Below the pieces are notes generated by a model. That model searched no databases. It saw only the letters and a program-made list of their open reading frames with translations, and had not been told where the DNA came from. Positions 21,101-33,800 of a DNA stretch of 64,000 nt are shown here, one piece after another. The stretch spans positions 1,779,501 to 1,843,500 of the forward strand of contig JBBMNZ010000030.1 in assembly GCA_037954325.1 (NCBI GenBank), in the 5' to 3' direction. The position numbers and the translations under genes were made by a program. Each line of letters starts with the position of its first letter. Positions within the stretch are counted from its first letter, which is position 1. This DNA is from Fistularia commersonii (lineage: Eukaryota; Chordata; Actinopteri; Syngnathiformes; Fistulariidae).

Positions 21101-24100
21101 GGACGCCGACCTCCCGGGCGTTAAAGCCCTGCAGGATGTCCCTGGTGAGGACAGACAAACAGGCGAGTGAGTGACGAGGAAGAGAAAAAGGGATCGGCTA
21201 AACAAGCCAGCCAAGGAGAATATCAGAAACCGTGCAGATCGCTAAGAGACTAAAGCTAATGCAGCAGGGAAAAAAAAAAACAAAAAACATGGCGTCTTAA
21301 CCACGGTCAGTTTAAGCACTGGTGGAACAGCGTCAAGAAATCCAACGGTGAAGCTACAACATCCAGGCTGAGATAGCAAAGCCCTGCGGCTAAAAGCCAC
21401 CTGGAGACGGAGAGAGGGAGAGAAAACGAAAGGACAGCATCTTCTGCAGAGCTGACTCTGCAGGACTCTCACGCCAGCTATTGAGAATCGGACGCTATGC
21501 TAAAGCTCGACTCAAAAACTCACGGAGCCACCGACCCTGTCCTGGTTGACGAGGAGAAGGAGGAGGAAAAACAAAATGTTTCCGTGAGCGAGGTTATCAG
21601 TGCGTGACGTCGGCGCGCAAAGTCGTCTTTCACTCACGAGGTGCCGTTTTTGATGGCGGCGACCGTGGCGTTCACCGACGGGCCCAGGCCAGGGACGCTG
21701 GAGAAGTTGGACACGGGAATCCTTTCCAGTGCCAAGATGTCGGGCAAACATCTGCCTAAGACTGTAAGCAAGGGGAAAAAGGAAGATGGGAGACAAGCTT
21801 TCTTCATAACACTTTGGGTCACTCGCTGAAAAAAAAAAACAAACAAAATATCCAAGGACATAAAAAGTCCCTGTGGACGTTCTGATGGTGTTGCTGGAAA
21901 AGCAGGACTTTGAACACTCACAGGAGGTAGTTGGGATGGTGAAAAAAGGACACAACTCGGCATCCACGATTTCTTTCACAGTCTGAGTTAAGAGGAAAAA
22001 AAAAGAAAAACAAGACTTCAGTTGAAGTCTCATTTGAGGGTGGGTTTCCCCACATGTAGCACGCTTCAGTCTCACCATAGTGGTCTCCGCCAGGTTGAAC
22101 GACGGCACACACAGGCTCTGCTTGAAAACGTTCGCCGGTTTGACACCGGGAAGGTAGGACTGCAAACCCACGGCTGAGAAAGTATCGGGGCAGCTTTCCA
22201 CACACACCTGCGGGGCGAAAAGAAGTGTTCGTGCAGTGCGAAGGCAAGGTTAGACCGCCACGCCGTCTGACTCTACCTGCGTGGTGGGACACTGGAGACC
22301 GTTCAGGGCCGAGGCCATGACGTTGAGGGACATGGCACACTTCAGGATGTCAAAGTAAAACAGGTGAGGACGGTCTCTGAGAGGAGGAAGCACAGCCAGA
22401 AACAGTTTACACCCCAAGTCCAGGCCGCCGTGTCGGGGGCTCACTGACGCCAGGGGTTATTTACTTGTTGGGTCCGATGCCGCAGAAGCGTCCCATTGAG
22501 TTCCTGGGGTAGAGGACATGTCTGGGGTCGCCGTAGAGCCATGCTGAGGGGAAAGTAAACAGCGGTCAGCAGGGAGACTGGAGCACTGGGAACAAGTCAG
22601 GATGTAAAAAAAAAAAAAAAAAAAAGACGACGGAGAGCTAATCAGGTCTCGTGTCCGCTCCATTTAGTTGTTGGAACCTGTTGATCTAAGCTGAGCATTG
22701 TTCGCGTGGGAGGGAAGTGCAGCATCACCTGGAGGTCAGGCTGATCTGCTCGAGTCAGACAGTTCTCTAAAATACAACACAACCCCTCAGATTCTTTGAA
22801 TTTTAGCCAGGCTATCCATCTGGTTGACGTGTTTGCCAAAAAATAAAGGGCAGGCAGGTCACTAATGAGAATAATAATTTTCTTTTCCCTTCAGAGGTCT
22901 CCATAGCGACTCAACCTTCTCCATCAATGACATCCATCATTGGTAAGAATCTTCAATCTTTGTAATTACAGTTAACAGTTAGGACAATTCATATTTCATT
23001 GCATTTCTTATTCTCCTCCTTTCTACTATTATCTATTACCGTTATGTTTTTTACTTGAAACTCTGGCACAACAATTTCCTTCAGGATAAATAAAGTTGAT
23101 CTCATCTCATCTCATCTAACCCTATTATCTGGATCCTCCTCTCTCACATCAACTAACTTCATATCCTCTCTCACGACGTCCGTAAATCTTCTCTTTGGTC
23201 TTCCTCTTGATCTCCAATTGCAACATCCTTCTACCAATATATTCGCTATACCAACCATCTCAGTCTTCACCCAGAACATCTAACATGTGCCGTCCTTCTG
23301 ATGGACTCTGTCTAATGACAACAATAACAAACTGGCAAAAACAAAGGAAGGAAAAAAGGGTGCGGCTGGAGTGACTTTCATCCGACCAGCAGTGCAAGAA
23401 AAACACGATTTGATTTGATTGCCAGTGATAAATCACTGGTTGACCAGCGATTTGTAAGTGGATGCTTGAAACTCCCTCCGTCACCCTCCACCCTTTTTGG
23501 GCTGCAGCTGAACAAGGATATGACCGTTTGCTACAGATACACGCGCAGTGACTGCAGGACCAAGCGGACCTCTGTGCTGACCTTAGATAAGGGTGTGCTG
23601 GAGTGAGCGTGATGACGACAATAGGCTTGCTCACATGTTCAGAGAGAGAAAAAAAAAAGAAAATCAGCTGTTCGCTCTTCTGTTTGAAGTATTCCCAAGG
23701 ACGCCGAGCTGACATTCAATTGAAATACTGAGGAATTAATTGGTAAGACCGGGGAGCAAACATGTTAACACAATGTTCTCGCTGCAGGAGAAACGGCGAG
23801 GCGGAGGAGGTGTGACGTCACCTCGTCCCTGGATCCGGAGCGAGAACTTCACAACAGTTTTATTGGGAGGAGAAAAATAAAGAAGCAAGTAGTGTAAACA
23901 GCAGGGGAGGGAGACGTTCGGGTTACCCTCACCTAAAATCCCGACCACCATGTAGCCGAGGATGACCAGCATGAACAGGATGCAGCAGATGATATCGGTG
24001 CATCCTCTGGCGGAGGAAGGGGACAGAAAGAGAGGCTTCGGTGACTTTTGAACCCGAGACTCTCCTGGAGATATGTCAATAAGTCTGGGAGTTTTGAAGA

Positions 24101-26362
24101 TCTGATAGCACATGACGACAGGGTAGCTCTACCTCTTGTTTATGGGTCCGTTGAAGGTCGGGTCGTACTGAGCCGCTTCGCCTGGATGGAGGACAAGACG
24201 GCACAGCGGTTGTCACGGTTTCGTCTTATCGATAGCTTTTCTTTTTCGGTGCACAAGTCGCCGATGGCGGTGACGCACCGACGCCTGGTAACACAGTGTG
24301 ACCGCCACTTCCTTGTTTATCTGTTCAAAGCTCCTTATCAAGGCTGGGTTTATCATTCAGTGTTTTTAAGATATTGTTTTCCGGCAAGTAACATTCTTGT
24401 GGTGTTTCAGGAGTTAATGATTTACATTAGAAAAAAGAAGAGGAAAAAGTTCACGGACAAAAGACGTGACATTATGGGACTTTAAACAACTTAAAACAGC
24501 TGTGACAAAGGTGAGCCAACAGGGAAGTGCAGTTACAAGGAACATCCGGGAAAGCTCCCCTCCCATAAAGGGAATCAGGTGAAATAGATGCAGATGATGA
24601 GGATCTACACCGGCACCAACGCCCAAGGGTTATTTGAATTAATTTGAATGCTTCTATAGTTTCGGCAGAGTAGCACGAATCTAAACTTTCCAATACATAT
24701 ATGAGGATGTGGCAGAAGGTATCAGGATCAGGTTCTCATAGGCGAACATGCCTGTTAATTTAGTTTTGAAATACTTCCTGGAGCAAGAAGGGGAACCTCG
24801 AACGCTTCAGGGAAGGAAAGAAAGCCCGCGAGTGCTCAGACGCGTTCAGTGGCGGCAGACAAAAATCACCTTCCCCACATCTGAAATGGATGTTCTGCCC
24901 TGAGAAAGGGGACACAGCAGTGTGTGACACAGATTGCAGGCAAAGTGTGTGTTCTTGTTGGCTCAAAGGCCCAAGGGGGAGAACACACACACACACACAC
25001 ACACACGCACACCTGTATACACACTCATGATGATGTGATGCAGCTGGGAAACGGACCAAGGAAGCAACGCTGCATTTTTCTGTAAACAAAGGAACCTGTT
25101 CACCGGCCTCCTTCCGGTGGCACCAGTGTCAGGTTTCCACTTTGCTGTGGGAGTGGGGAGAACGCCGGACTCGGAGTGACGCACCGAGCTTTCAGGTTTT
25201 ATGTCCTCGTAAAAATAAAAAGGACAGCTTTAAAACATATAATATGTGAACCTTGGACAAATCTACATGTTTTTATAGGTGGGACAACAGGACATGTGTG
25301 TGGTATCCATCCAATGATGTGACAAGTCAAACTGAAATGTGTTCAGCTCCAAAAAAAAAAAAAGGAGAAGTCTTAAAAAGTACTTTACACCAGCATCAAG
25401 AGTACTATATTTATACGTGGACTTTATTCACCGGCCACATCGGCAACACAAGCGCATCCTCTGGTCAATAATCAGCAGGAGCTTTGCAATTAATGGCTGA
25501 TCTCTAAGTGTCGATGCTTCACGGAAGAAAAGAAAAATCCAGATTCCACAGCCGCGTTGATGTCAGAGGACTGTTTACTTAGCTTAATACAGGCTTCGGC
25601 GCGTCTCTTCATCTCCACCTATGTTCTTTGTTGTTTCGCTCCAGTGGAGACCAAATCTAAAACACATCTCCACCTGGGGAGGGTTTGTTTGCTGTGGCTT
25701 TGCAAAAGCTTTGCAAAAGACTTGTGACTCCCATTAGATGACATTAGAAGCCACACTTCGAAATGTAAACAATGAATTATTTGTATTATCCACACAGTGT
25801 TTTCACACTATTTAATGAAAAGGATACAAACCAACATGTATGTAAACACTTAAATTAATTTCAAGAATCGCATCTGCAGTAGGCCTGGACATCCTTTCAG
25901 ACAGTTATTTTTTTGTTCACTATTTGGAACAATATTGAGAAATAAATACATTAAAACGATCAATTAGAGTGGAACGAAACTTATCTTCATATTCTGGTGT
26001 ACTTTAACAGTATGGTGTTTGGAGGAAATGAAGAAGAATAAAAAGAAGAAGAAGAAAAAGATGAAGAAAGCTGCCCAACTTTCTTCATTAGTCATTTACT
26101 TTGGACGAAACCAACTGACCGTTTGAGTCTGACGATGTGAAAAGCTAGTTTCCCTGATGTATAAAATATATTCATTTAAAAAACACCTTAATCATTTTAA
26201 AAATATATATAAAGTATTGTTAAAAAAAGAGGGAGAAATTTTTCTTATGAGCACAAATTTGACTTTTTGTTATTTTTTTAGAAAAAGTCATATAAAGTTA
26301 GGAGGGAGACCGCTGAACTCACCGCCGTCCGCGTCCGCATTTGCCTCCTTTTTTTTCCCCAT
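15402..26362 (-). CDS. slc44a4: SLC44A4, choline transporter-like protein 4 (CTL4)
   Basis: A plasma-membrane choline-transporter-like protein (human SLC44A4 takes up thiamine pyrophosphate and choline). It has 23 coding exons and 731 aa (human 710): 26362-26323, 24181-24133, 24006-23933, 22543-22465, 22376-22277, 22207-22076, 21982-21922, 21761-21638, 21541-21524, 21141-21058, 20861-20749, 18524-18402, 18292-18193, 18090-17998, 17884-17782, 17570-17311, 17232-17138, 17042-16939, 16865-16792, 16211-16141, 15868-15774, 15688-15604 and 15520-15402. Landmarks are MGKKKEANADADG, the first membrane segment GCTDIICCILFMLVILGYMV, a large Cys-rich and N-glycosylatable loop (GLQCPTTQVCVESCP), NPVARFILCCMKCCFWCLEK, AIYGKNFCVSAKNAFMLLMR and the tail DLERNDGSLQKPYFMSKNL. 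Exon 9 has only 18 bases. Exon 14 is flanked by GT repeats. Intron 11 carries a nested transposon. DKVTDLLLFFGKLLV and linkage to ehmt2 support A4 over other CTL members. Confidence 0.95.
16295..16762 (+). mobile_element. Non-LTR retrotransposon 3' end in slc44a4 intron 19
   Basis: The plus strand encodes the end of a reverse-transcriptase polyprotein: FSCKVIKEWKGLPDNLKNMT, then FRTFTRAVKNWILEHQ and a stop at 16474. A 3' tail follows, ending 'aataaacttctaaacaaaca aac'. It is antisense to slc44a4 and 5' truncated. The Rex1/CR1-like family assignment is tentative. Confidence 0.65.
17940..17992. repeat. (CA)n microsatellite downstream of slc44a4 exon 14
   Basis: About 25 CA units. On the slc44a4 sense strand they read (GT)n, beginning about seven bases after the donor at 17997. 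Confidence 0.95.
18105..18141. repeat. (CA)n microsatellite upstream of slc44a4 exon 14
   Basis: About 18 CA units. On the slc44a4 sense strand they read (GT)n, ending about 15 bases before the exon 14 acceptor. Confidence 0.95.
18932..19600 (-). mobile_element. hAT-like non-autonomous element, copy 3, with target duplication
   Basis: Termini are gAGGGGTCGGCAACC and GGTTGCCGACCCCTG. The flanking octamers are gttcaggt and gtttaggt (seven of eight match), as expected for an 8-base hAT target duplication. It is inverted relative to copies 1, 2 and 4, and lies in slc44a4 intron 11. Confidence 0.82.
20264..20318 (-). other. tRNA-Pro(UGG)-like 3' half (tRNA relic or retroelement primer-binding site)
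   Basis: On the minus strand, an anticodon-loop-like TTTGGGT is followed by GTCCCGGGTTCAAATCCCGG and ACGAGCCCC, matching the T arm and acceptor end of vertebrate tRNA-Pro. The plus strand reads GGGGGCTCGTCCGGGAT, the classic proline primer-binding site. The 5' half of a tRNA (D arm and acceptor start) is not recognisable, so it is unlikely to be a working tRNA gene. It lies in slc44a4 intron 11. Confidence 0.5.
22880..23315 (-). mobile_element. RTE-like 3' fragment with an inserted LINE tail (slc44a4 intron 3)
   Basis: The minus-strand RTE 3' region ('gatggagaaggttgagtcgc' type) is interrupted at about 22945-23122 by a plus-strand LINE tail ('actctggcacaacaatttcc', then a CTCAT-type run). 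It then resumes with 'ctaaccctattatctggatc'. The layout resembles the nested arrangement at 3.6-4.8 kb, but with a different guest element. Confidence 0.65.
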
Positions 26363-26700
26363 TTCCCCGCCGCCTCTTACTCTTCCTCTCGTCAAACTTC
26401 CTTTAAAAATGATCAAAAAACTTTTTTAAAATTAAAAATATCTTTGTTAAATCGTTAAAAGGCTGGTTTGGCGGCGGACGTCGGTCCGTTCATGCTGACG
26501 GCCCGGGGAAATCTGGCTAGCCGTTCCCCCCCCGCTCTTTTTGACACTTGTAATCAGCCGGTGACGTCACTAGCGCACCTGCCGGCCCGTGCTCGAGCGC
26601 CTGCGCCTGCGCTGTAAGGCCCGGACTTCCCTGGAGGGTCGCGCGCGCGATCCCGGAAGAAAAGAAAGTAAACAAACAATAATAAACAACAACAACAACC
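26363..26700 (-). promoter_or_regulatory. slc44a4 promoter region
   Basis: The region upstream of the ATG at 26362 is CpG-rich, with a perfect CRE palindrome TGACGTCA at 26562-26569, an NRF1-like CGCCTGCGCCTGCGC near 26597 and a GCGCGCGCG run near 26641. No TATA box is at the expected spacing. The start site is not determined. Confidence 0.5.
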
Positions 26701-27807
26701 AGAATGTCGAGGATCCTCATTTTCAGGACTTACTGTTGTCAGAGGGGCTTTTTTTTTTTCTTATAACGCTTTCTGATCAATTTGGATACGCGTTAATTTT
26801 TTTTTGCACGTTTCCCCCTCATCCCTCCTTAGAAAATCTTTTTTTTTCTTCATCCAGTTTTCATTTTTTTTAGTTTTTGTTAAGTTTCCTTTTCTTTGTA
26901 TTGGTGAAAAAATAATATTGATTGGAGGCGGTGAATCGTTGGTGATGATGTGGTCTTGCCTCAGGAGATGTCTATGTGACATCATTCACTACAATCAGGA
27001 GTGCACACAGGCTTTCCTTCCTCATTTATTACAATAAGCGTGATAAAGAAAACAATATGTATAAAAAAACAAAAAAAAGAACCTACACACACAGACCTGC
27101 GCACGCACGCACGCACGCACGCACGCACACACAAACACACACACAAACACACACACAACTCTATTCCTCAGGTCCCAGTTGAGTCCAACATGAGTTTGTC
27201 CGTTGTCTTTCTTGGCACAGAAACAGAAATTATGTTGGCTGTTACAATATGGCGCAATAATGCATTCAAAGAAAAAGGCAAAGAGTAACTGCTGTGCATT
27301 ACAGATGAGTGTACCGCACACTCATAGATTAGGCTAAAAAATGTTACGGCTCTGCCCTCGACTGTAAGGGGAATGATAAAAGACTAGATGTGCTGACAGA
27401 TTGAGTGGAATAAATAAAATTTCAGAATTGGCCTGGAAGAGCAATAAACCTCCACCGGGTGGGTGCACCGTTTCCTGAGACACTGAAAAACCCGTCCGGC
27501 ATGTTCACCAGTTTCCTTTTTTAGATAGACCACCAGTTCACAAGTACTGCGGGGCCTGCTGGGAGTATTTTGTATACTTAAAAAGAGCAGCTTTACTGCC
27601 TTCGTTCAGAGTTATCTGGTCCCCAAGCAAATTGTACGGTTTTTGTTTTTTTAAAGAGCTCCTACAATAAGGAGGAGTGGAAATGTGACCCTGGCGAGGG
27701 AACAGAGCACCGTGGAGGGAAAAAAAAAATTGGTGATATGACGAAGGCTTGAAATGTGTTTCTGTCAAAAAGGCTGAATGATGAAGAGACGAGCCCAAGT
27801 GTTCTTT
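26701..27807. other. slc44a4-ehmt2 intergenic region
   Basis: AT-rich spacer and the presumed ehmt2 3' UTR. It contains a compound (GCAC)n(CA)n microsatellite at about 27094-27157. No further gene is seen. Confidence 0.55.
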
Positions 27808-30800
27808 CTAGGCGTTTCCGAGCACGGTTATCCCGCAGTCGGCCCCGGGGTCTGGACAGGCCTCCATCCGGGCCAGCCGGCTCTGCTCCAGAGCGATGGC
27901 CTCGGCCGAGTGCTTGCACTTCTCCGATCCGCACTGACAGGTGAAGTACTTGCTCTTGATGTCCCAAAACCGGTCGCCGTAGTCAAAGCTGAGAAGAAGG
28001 CAGACGGGGTCGAGGTCACGCCCGGATGCATGGCTGACGTTAAAAAGCAAACACAACAAGTAGCTTGGAGGAATCCGAAACGTCTCACCCGAGCTCCTGC
28101 CCGCTGAGGATGTCCCTGGAGCTGAAGAATGCGATGCGTGGAAACCTCAGGTCCTGGTGCAGCATGAAAACCCGCACCGGGATGAGGTTCGGGTCGCACA
28201 GGTGGTTGATGAAGCGGCTGATGTTGCCGTAGTAACGCGCGTCGATGCAATACACCTCCCCGTCCTTTTTAGTAGAAAAAACAATAGTCTCTCGGGGAAA
28301 ACCCTTCAGCTGTTTCGGCAAATTAAAGGTGTCATTTTTAACAATTGCCGTAAAGATAAACTGGCTCAATCAGAAGGCACTTAAAGAGCAGCTTCATTTC
28401 CTCTAGGTCACGTATTCCACTCGATTCGGTAGAGCAGCATTTCATCGGGAGAAATCTGAATTCAATGGCACGATAAGAAGAAAGCGTCAGTGGCCTCTGG
28501 CTTTCCTGTTTCGGGACAATTACTGTAATATCCGAACTATAAGATGCTACTTTTTTCACACGCTTTGGACACTGCAGCTTAAACAACGATGCGGCAAATT
28601 TATGGATTTTTTTAGGCTGACGAGCTTCATGCCGACGAAACATTTAGCCTCGTCACATCGGACCGATGAAATGACCGTGAAATTCGAAGACGACAACCTT
28701 GAAGGATTTAGCGTGCAGGTGGAGGACCAAGATAGCGATCAGCTTGAGTAGGACAACGCGGGGAGTTTTGTGCTGTTTGTGATATTTATGTGCTATTTAT
28801 TATTAATCTTTTTCATCAGCCGTGTTACAGGCGCTGTTCAGAAAAAAAGCATTCCCAGTACGTATTTGTGGGTTTTACCAGTTTGTATTTAATTAGAAGT
28901 TGAAAAAAAAATGTTTCTGTGTAAATATCTCGTTACAATGTGGACACCTGCAGCTTATAGACAAGTGCGGCATATGTATGTATACATATATTTATTTAGT
29001 TATTTTTAACCGGTGAGGCTTCTCTTCAGGTGCACTCAAAAGTCTGGAAATTACGCAACACTTGGGTGAGTCGACGCTGATGGCACAAAAGCAGAAAGCG
29101 GATTACGACATTTTTCCTCCTGCCTGTAAACGACGAGAGGAAGTGAATTTGCAAATACTCTTCCTCAATGCGGAGTCCTTCACACGTGGACCTTGTACTT
29201 CTAACGCTGTTAGGGGAAGTTAAACTGGAAGCCAAAAACAGTTAAGGTAACTTGAACGACTAAATTCAGTCACATGTTGGCTGGATGATGTTTCTGCTCC
29301 TCCCAAAGGGCGTTAGCTCAGCAATACACCCTGCTACAAGCTAATAACAGTAGAAGCCGGCGGAGGATGCTTCCTGTATTTCTCACTAGCTTATTGCTGT
29401 GTGTTGACAGATGTTAGCTGCTACCTTATTGTCCAGGTCGAACAGGTAGGAGTCGTCCTCCCTCACGTCGGCCTCTGCATCGGAGATCAGCTCCCCCACG
29501 TATCTGTGCGGGGAGAAGATTCGAGAATGCCGGTCAGAAAAAAAGTGAGTTGAGATATTTAAAACCACTTCCTGGCACCAGAGGGAAACAAAAGGAGTTG
29601 TTGTCCTCTGTTAATGTCACACATTAACTCAAAGGGGTTAACTGGCGTCTTACTCGCAGATGAAGCTCCCCTGCGGGATGTCCTGCAGGGCTCGGACGCC
29701 CCAGCCCATCTTCTCCGTCCTGTAAAGCTGCAGGCGGACCCTGTGAGCGGCGGCGGACAGAGCGGAGCCCAGATATGAAACAGGAAGATGACATTTAACA
29801 CACTGGAGACGGTTTGGGCCGAACTCTGGGGTTCAACCTGAACAGGTTCCCCAAGCGGGAACCTGTTTGCACTCCAGCGCCCCCGAGCTACTCAACAGGG
29901 AGTGCAATCGTAACGTCATAATGTGCATTGAAGTAAAAGACGCGGGAAGGCCTGAATCAAAGGGTCGAGGAAAGTATCACGCTCACTTGATGCCGGCCTG
30001 CACCACCCTGTTCTTGCACGTCCGGAAACAGGAGCACGCCATGTTGCATTCAAATATTAGCGGGGGCTCGATTTTATTGAACTCCTGAAGCAACCGCTGG
30101 TCCTAAGGAGAAAAAAAAAAAAAGCGATCATAGAACCAACACACACATTATAGCGGGTCTAGGATATACACGTGAAGCTCGTGAATACTGTTCTGATGCC
30201 ATTTCTATCATCCGAACCCTGATTTAACCGGAAATCTGTGAGTGATATGAAACAGAAGCTACCTGGATGTGTAGAAAAATGAATGAGGTGGAAACAAAGC
30301 TTTTCCAAGCGGGATTGAATCTAGAAAAACGTCGAGGGGAATGACTGAAGAAAGGCGCTCAGTACCTTGTCGTACCAGCAGCGGATGCTCAGCTGTCCAC
30401 ACAGGCAGTTGCTGGACGAGCAGTCGTCTGTGCAGCTGCAATGCTGCGAAGAATCAGCGGATACTTACACGGGAGTCTGCGCCACGGCGAGCGGATTTCC
30501 CGTTGGAAAGCGGCGTTTACCTGTAAATGCGTTATGTTGCGATCTATATTCATGGCCGAGGTTTCACAGTTTTCCGAGACGTATTTGTAGTCGGAGGGGC
30601 AGCCTTCGTCGTCCACGGCGTTCACGCAGGGGATCGGCACGTTCTCGTAGCCCTGGGCGATGTCACTGCACAGGAGAGGGCGGTCAGGAGGAAGGCTGGG
30701 TGGTGGTGGGGATAAAATTTTGGGGAGGAACGTCCCAACATCCACCTGCAGATGATTCTCTCTGTCCGCAACATGCGGTTGGATATTCCCCTCCGCAACT

Positions 30801-33800
30801 TCCTGTTGATCTGCAGCGCCACCCAAACCGGCGTGTCGGTCCGCGCCAGGGTGAGTGGCGTGTCCCCCTCCCGGTTCATGATATCGATGTCCGCACCGCG
30901 GGACAGGAACAGCCTGCGGGGGCGAGCACAGTCGCCGTCATACCGACCCTTCGACACAAAATCGGCTACAATCCGAGGTCCCACACTCACGTCACACAGT
31001 CCAGGTATCCTTCTCTGGCGGCGATGTGCAGCGGCGTGTCTCCGTGCATGTTCACCGAGGTCAGGGCGCAGCCGGCGTTCAACACCAGCTCTGCGATGTC
31101 CACGTTTCCTGCGTACGCCGCCCAGTGGAGACAAACGTTCAGCTCCTAAAGCGGAGGAGAAAGTTACACACCAATAACTGTGCTAATCACCATCTTGGAT
31201 GAACTGTAACCAACGATATTCCCGAACCCGTCGCTTCGTCAAACTGCGGCGGCGCCCACCTTATCGTTGACGGTGACGTCCGCGCCCCGGTTGAGCAGCG
31301 CCTTGATCACCTCCACGTGCTTGTGCTCTGCCGCCCAGATGATCGGCGTCCAGCCGCCGCTGTCCTGGAGGAGGAATGAAACGGCGGTTATTCCATAAAT
31401 AAACAAAAATCATGCAGGGATGAACATCGAGACTCGGGCGTTTACCTGGGCGTTCACATCCGCCTGGCCCGTCTCCAGCAGCATGCTTACTATTTCCAGG
31501 TTGCCCAGCTTGGCGGCGTGGTGGAGGCCCGTGTACCCGTCCTCTTCCTGAAGGCCAAGCACATGAGCCGAGACTGAAACCCCTCTCGCCCTCGCCTCCC
31601 GCCGGCTGCGTTCACGTGACTCGGCGCGGCAGCGGCCACTCACGGTGTGGTAAACACAGGCCCCGCTCTGGATCAGATAGCGGGCCACCTCTATGTGGTT
31701 GTTGATGATGGCCTCCAGCAGAGGAGTCCTCAGGTCCTTGTCCTGGGCGTCCACCTGAGCGCCGGCCTGCGAGGATACGGGCCGAAGTCAAGCGGCGTCG
31801 GATTCGGTTTCCAAAAAGGGGTCGGTTCCCGGGGCGTCTCACCTGCACCAGCATGTAGCACACCTCCAGCAGCCCCCGCTGGGCCGCGGCGTGGAGGGCG
31901 GAGCGTCTGTTCTGAGAGTCCGGCTGGTAGGTGGGATCGATGCCCTCCACTGGGAAACACACACCGGGAAAACAAAAACCGTCCAGCGACTTTGCATCAC
32001 ACGATTGGTCGAATGAACGGTCTGGTTTTTTTTTTTTATGCAAGTTTGACTCACTAAGCATGAGCAGAACCCGCTGCACCTCGCCTTGCTTGGCGGCGGG
32101 GTACAGCTGGCGGGGGTGGAATCGTAGTTTCTTCCTCCTGCGGAAGGAAAATCAAGAAAAAGGAGGAGAAAAATGAGTTATTCTCAGAAGCCATCGGGGA
32201 AACTGCAGAATCTCATTTCCAAATGGAGTTAAATATCTGCAAGGAATCTCCTCTTGCATGCACAGCTGGGGAGCCATTAGCCGCTGACAGCTCTGGTTTA
32301 AAATTCCTCTTCTGATAAAAAAAAGGGAAGGAGATGAACGGGACTCCGAACCTCTCCGTGTCCTGCGTGAGGATGGCTTTCTGCAGCGACGCCCTGCTCG
32401 GTCCCGGCGGCAGCGCGCTCGGGCTTATGGGTTTCCCGTTGGGCATGCAGAGTGACGGCCCCACGCTGTCCACCCCCTCCTCCACCGGCGGGGCGGCGGC
32501 GGCGGTCGCGGCCGAGGCGACGGGCTGCTGAGGCTGCTGCTGCTGCTGCTCCACCGCAGGCGACACCAGGCCGTGGCTGCGCATCCTGGCACTGCGGAAG
32601 GCAAGACGACAGGAATCAGGCTGGACTGGAGCAACCGAGCGAAGGGGTGATCACCCGGCGACGTCTCGCCGCACCTCACGGGTCTTTCGGGCATCTTCCC
32701 GTCATTCGTGCCGCCGGTGGAGGCCGTGAGGGACGGCGCCAGCGGCACGGACGGCGGCAGGGACGGCGTGGTGGTGGAGGAGGCGGACATGGTGACGACC
32801 GTGGCTGCAGAACCGGAGCTGAAGGAAGGGATGGTGACCTCCTGGGCCTCGGAGGCGTCCTCGCCGCAGTGGGGGCAAAAGAGCATCCCCCCGTTGGGCC
32901 GGCTGCGGCCGCCGCCCAGCACCGTCACGCAGCCCCGGTGGAAGCGATGAGCGATGCGCTGGTCCGGGCAGCACTCCAGGAACGTGCCCTGAAACGGAGA
33001 CGACGAGGTAAACGGAAGAATCCTCGAAGAGGTAGACGCGGGAGGTGTTTGGGGAGGAGGAGAGGGGCCACGCTCACCCCGGTGCAGAAGTACCCACAGC
33101 CCGGGCAGCAGTGGTGCTTGACCATGTGTGCACGATGGACGTCGCAGAGCACCATGAGCGCCACCCGGCTGGACGGTCGCATGGTCTCCCCTTTGACGGT
33201 CACGTTGGTGCAGGCACGCAGCTGGCGGGACGACCGGGAGAGAAAAAGAGTCCCGATTGAGCTTTTCCCGACTTAAACCCTCATTGGCAAGTTCATTCAG
33301 CGGCTCCGCCGAACACCGACCTCTCCGTTGACGCTTTCGGTGGCCATGCACTGCCTGCTGACCCGCTGGCCGGCGCTGTCCACGCGGGGCGCCTCCATCC
33401 GGCAGCTGCACAGAGGGAGCTCCTCCAGACGCTCCGTGTCGCCCGCGTCGCTGCCCTCTGCGGAAAACGGATCACGGTTTACACGCCTATTCAGGTGTAA
33501 ACCCGGCGAGCTCCCCGCGCCGCTGCTCTTGCCTACCGTGGTGGGGGGAGAGCGTCAGGCTGTCGGCGGCGGCGATGTCCAACGCCCCCAGGGGAACCTC
33601 GGTGTACTCGGAGGATCCTCCCGCTGCAAAAGTCAGCGAAAGTTAACACCGGCGCTTAAGTGAAGCAGAGATGTGAAGCTATTCTTTCTTTTTGGTGAAT
33701 CCTTGCGCTGACATTATAATCATCGCCTGTCTTCTGGAGAAGACAAGAGAACCCGGACGGGGTTGGAACGTCTGAACGCACACGCTGTTCTTCATACCGA

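Noticed and set aside
32425..33411. Single 328-codon minus-strand frame as one exon
   Set aside because: The homology to EHMT2 breaks at splice sites, and the bridging parts are introns between the exons 33457-33321, 33221-33078 and 32988-32675.
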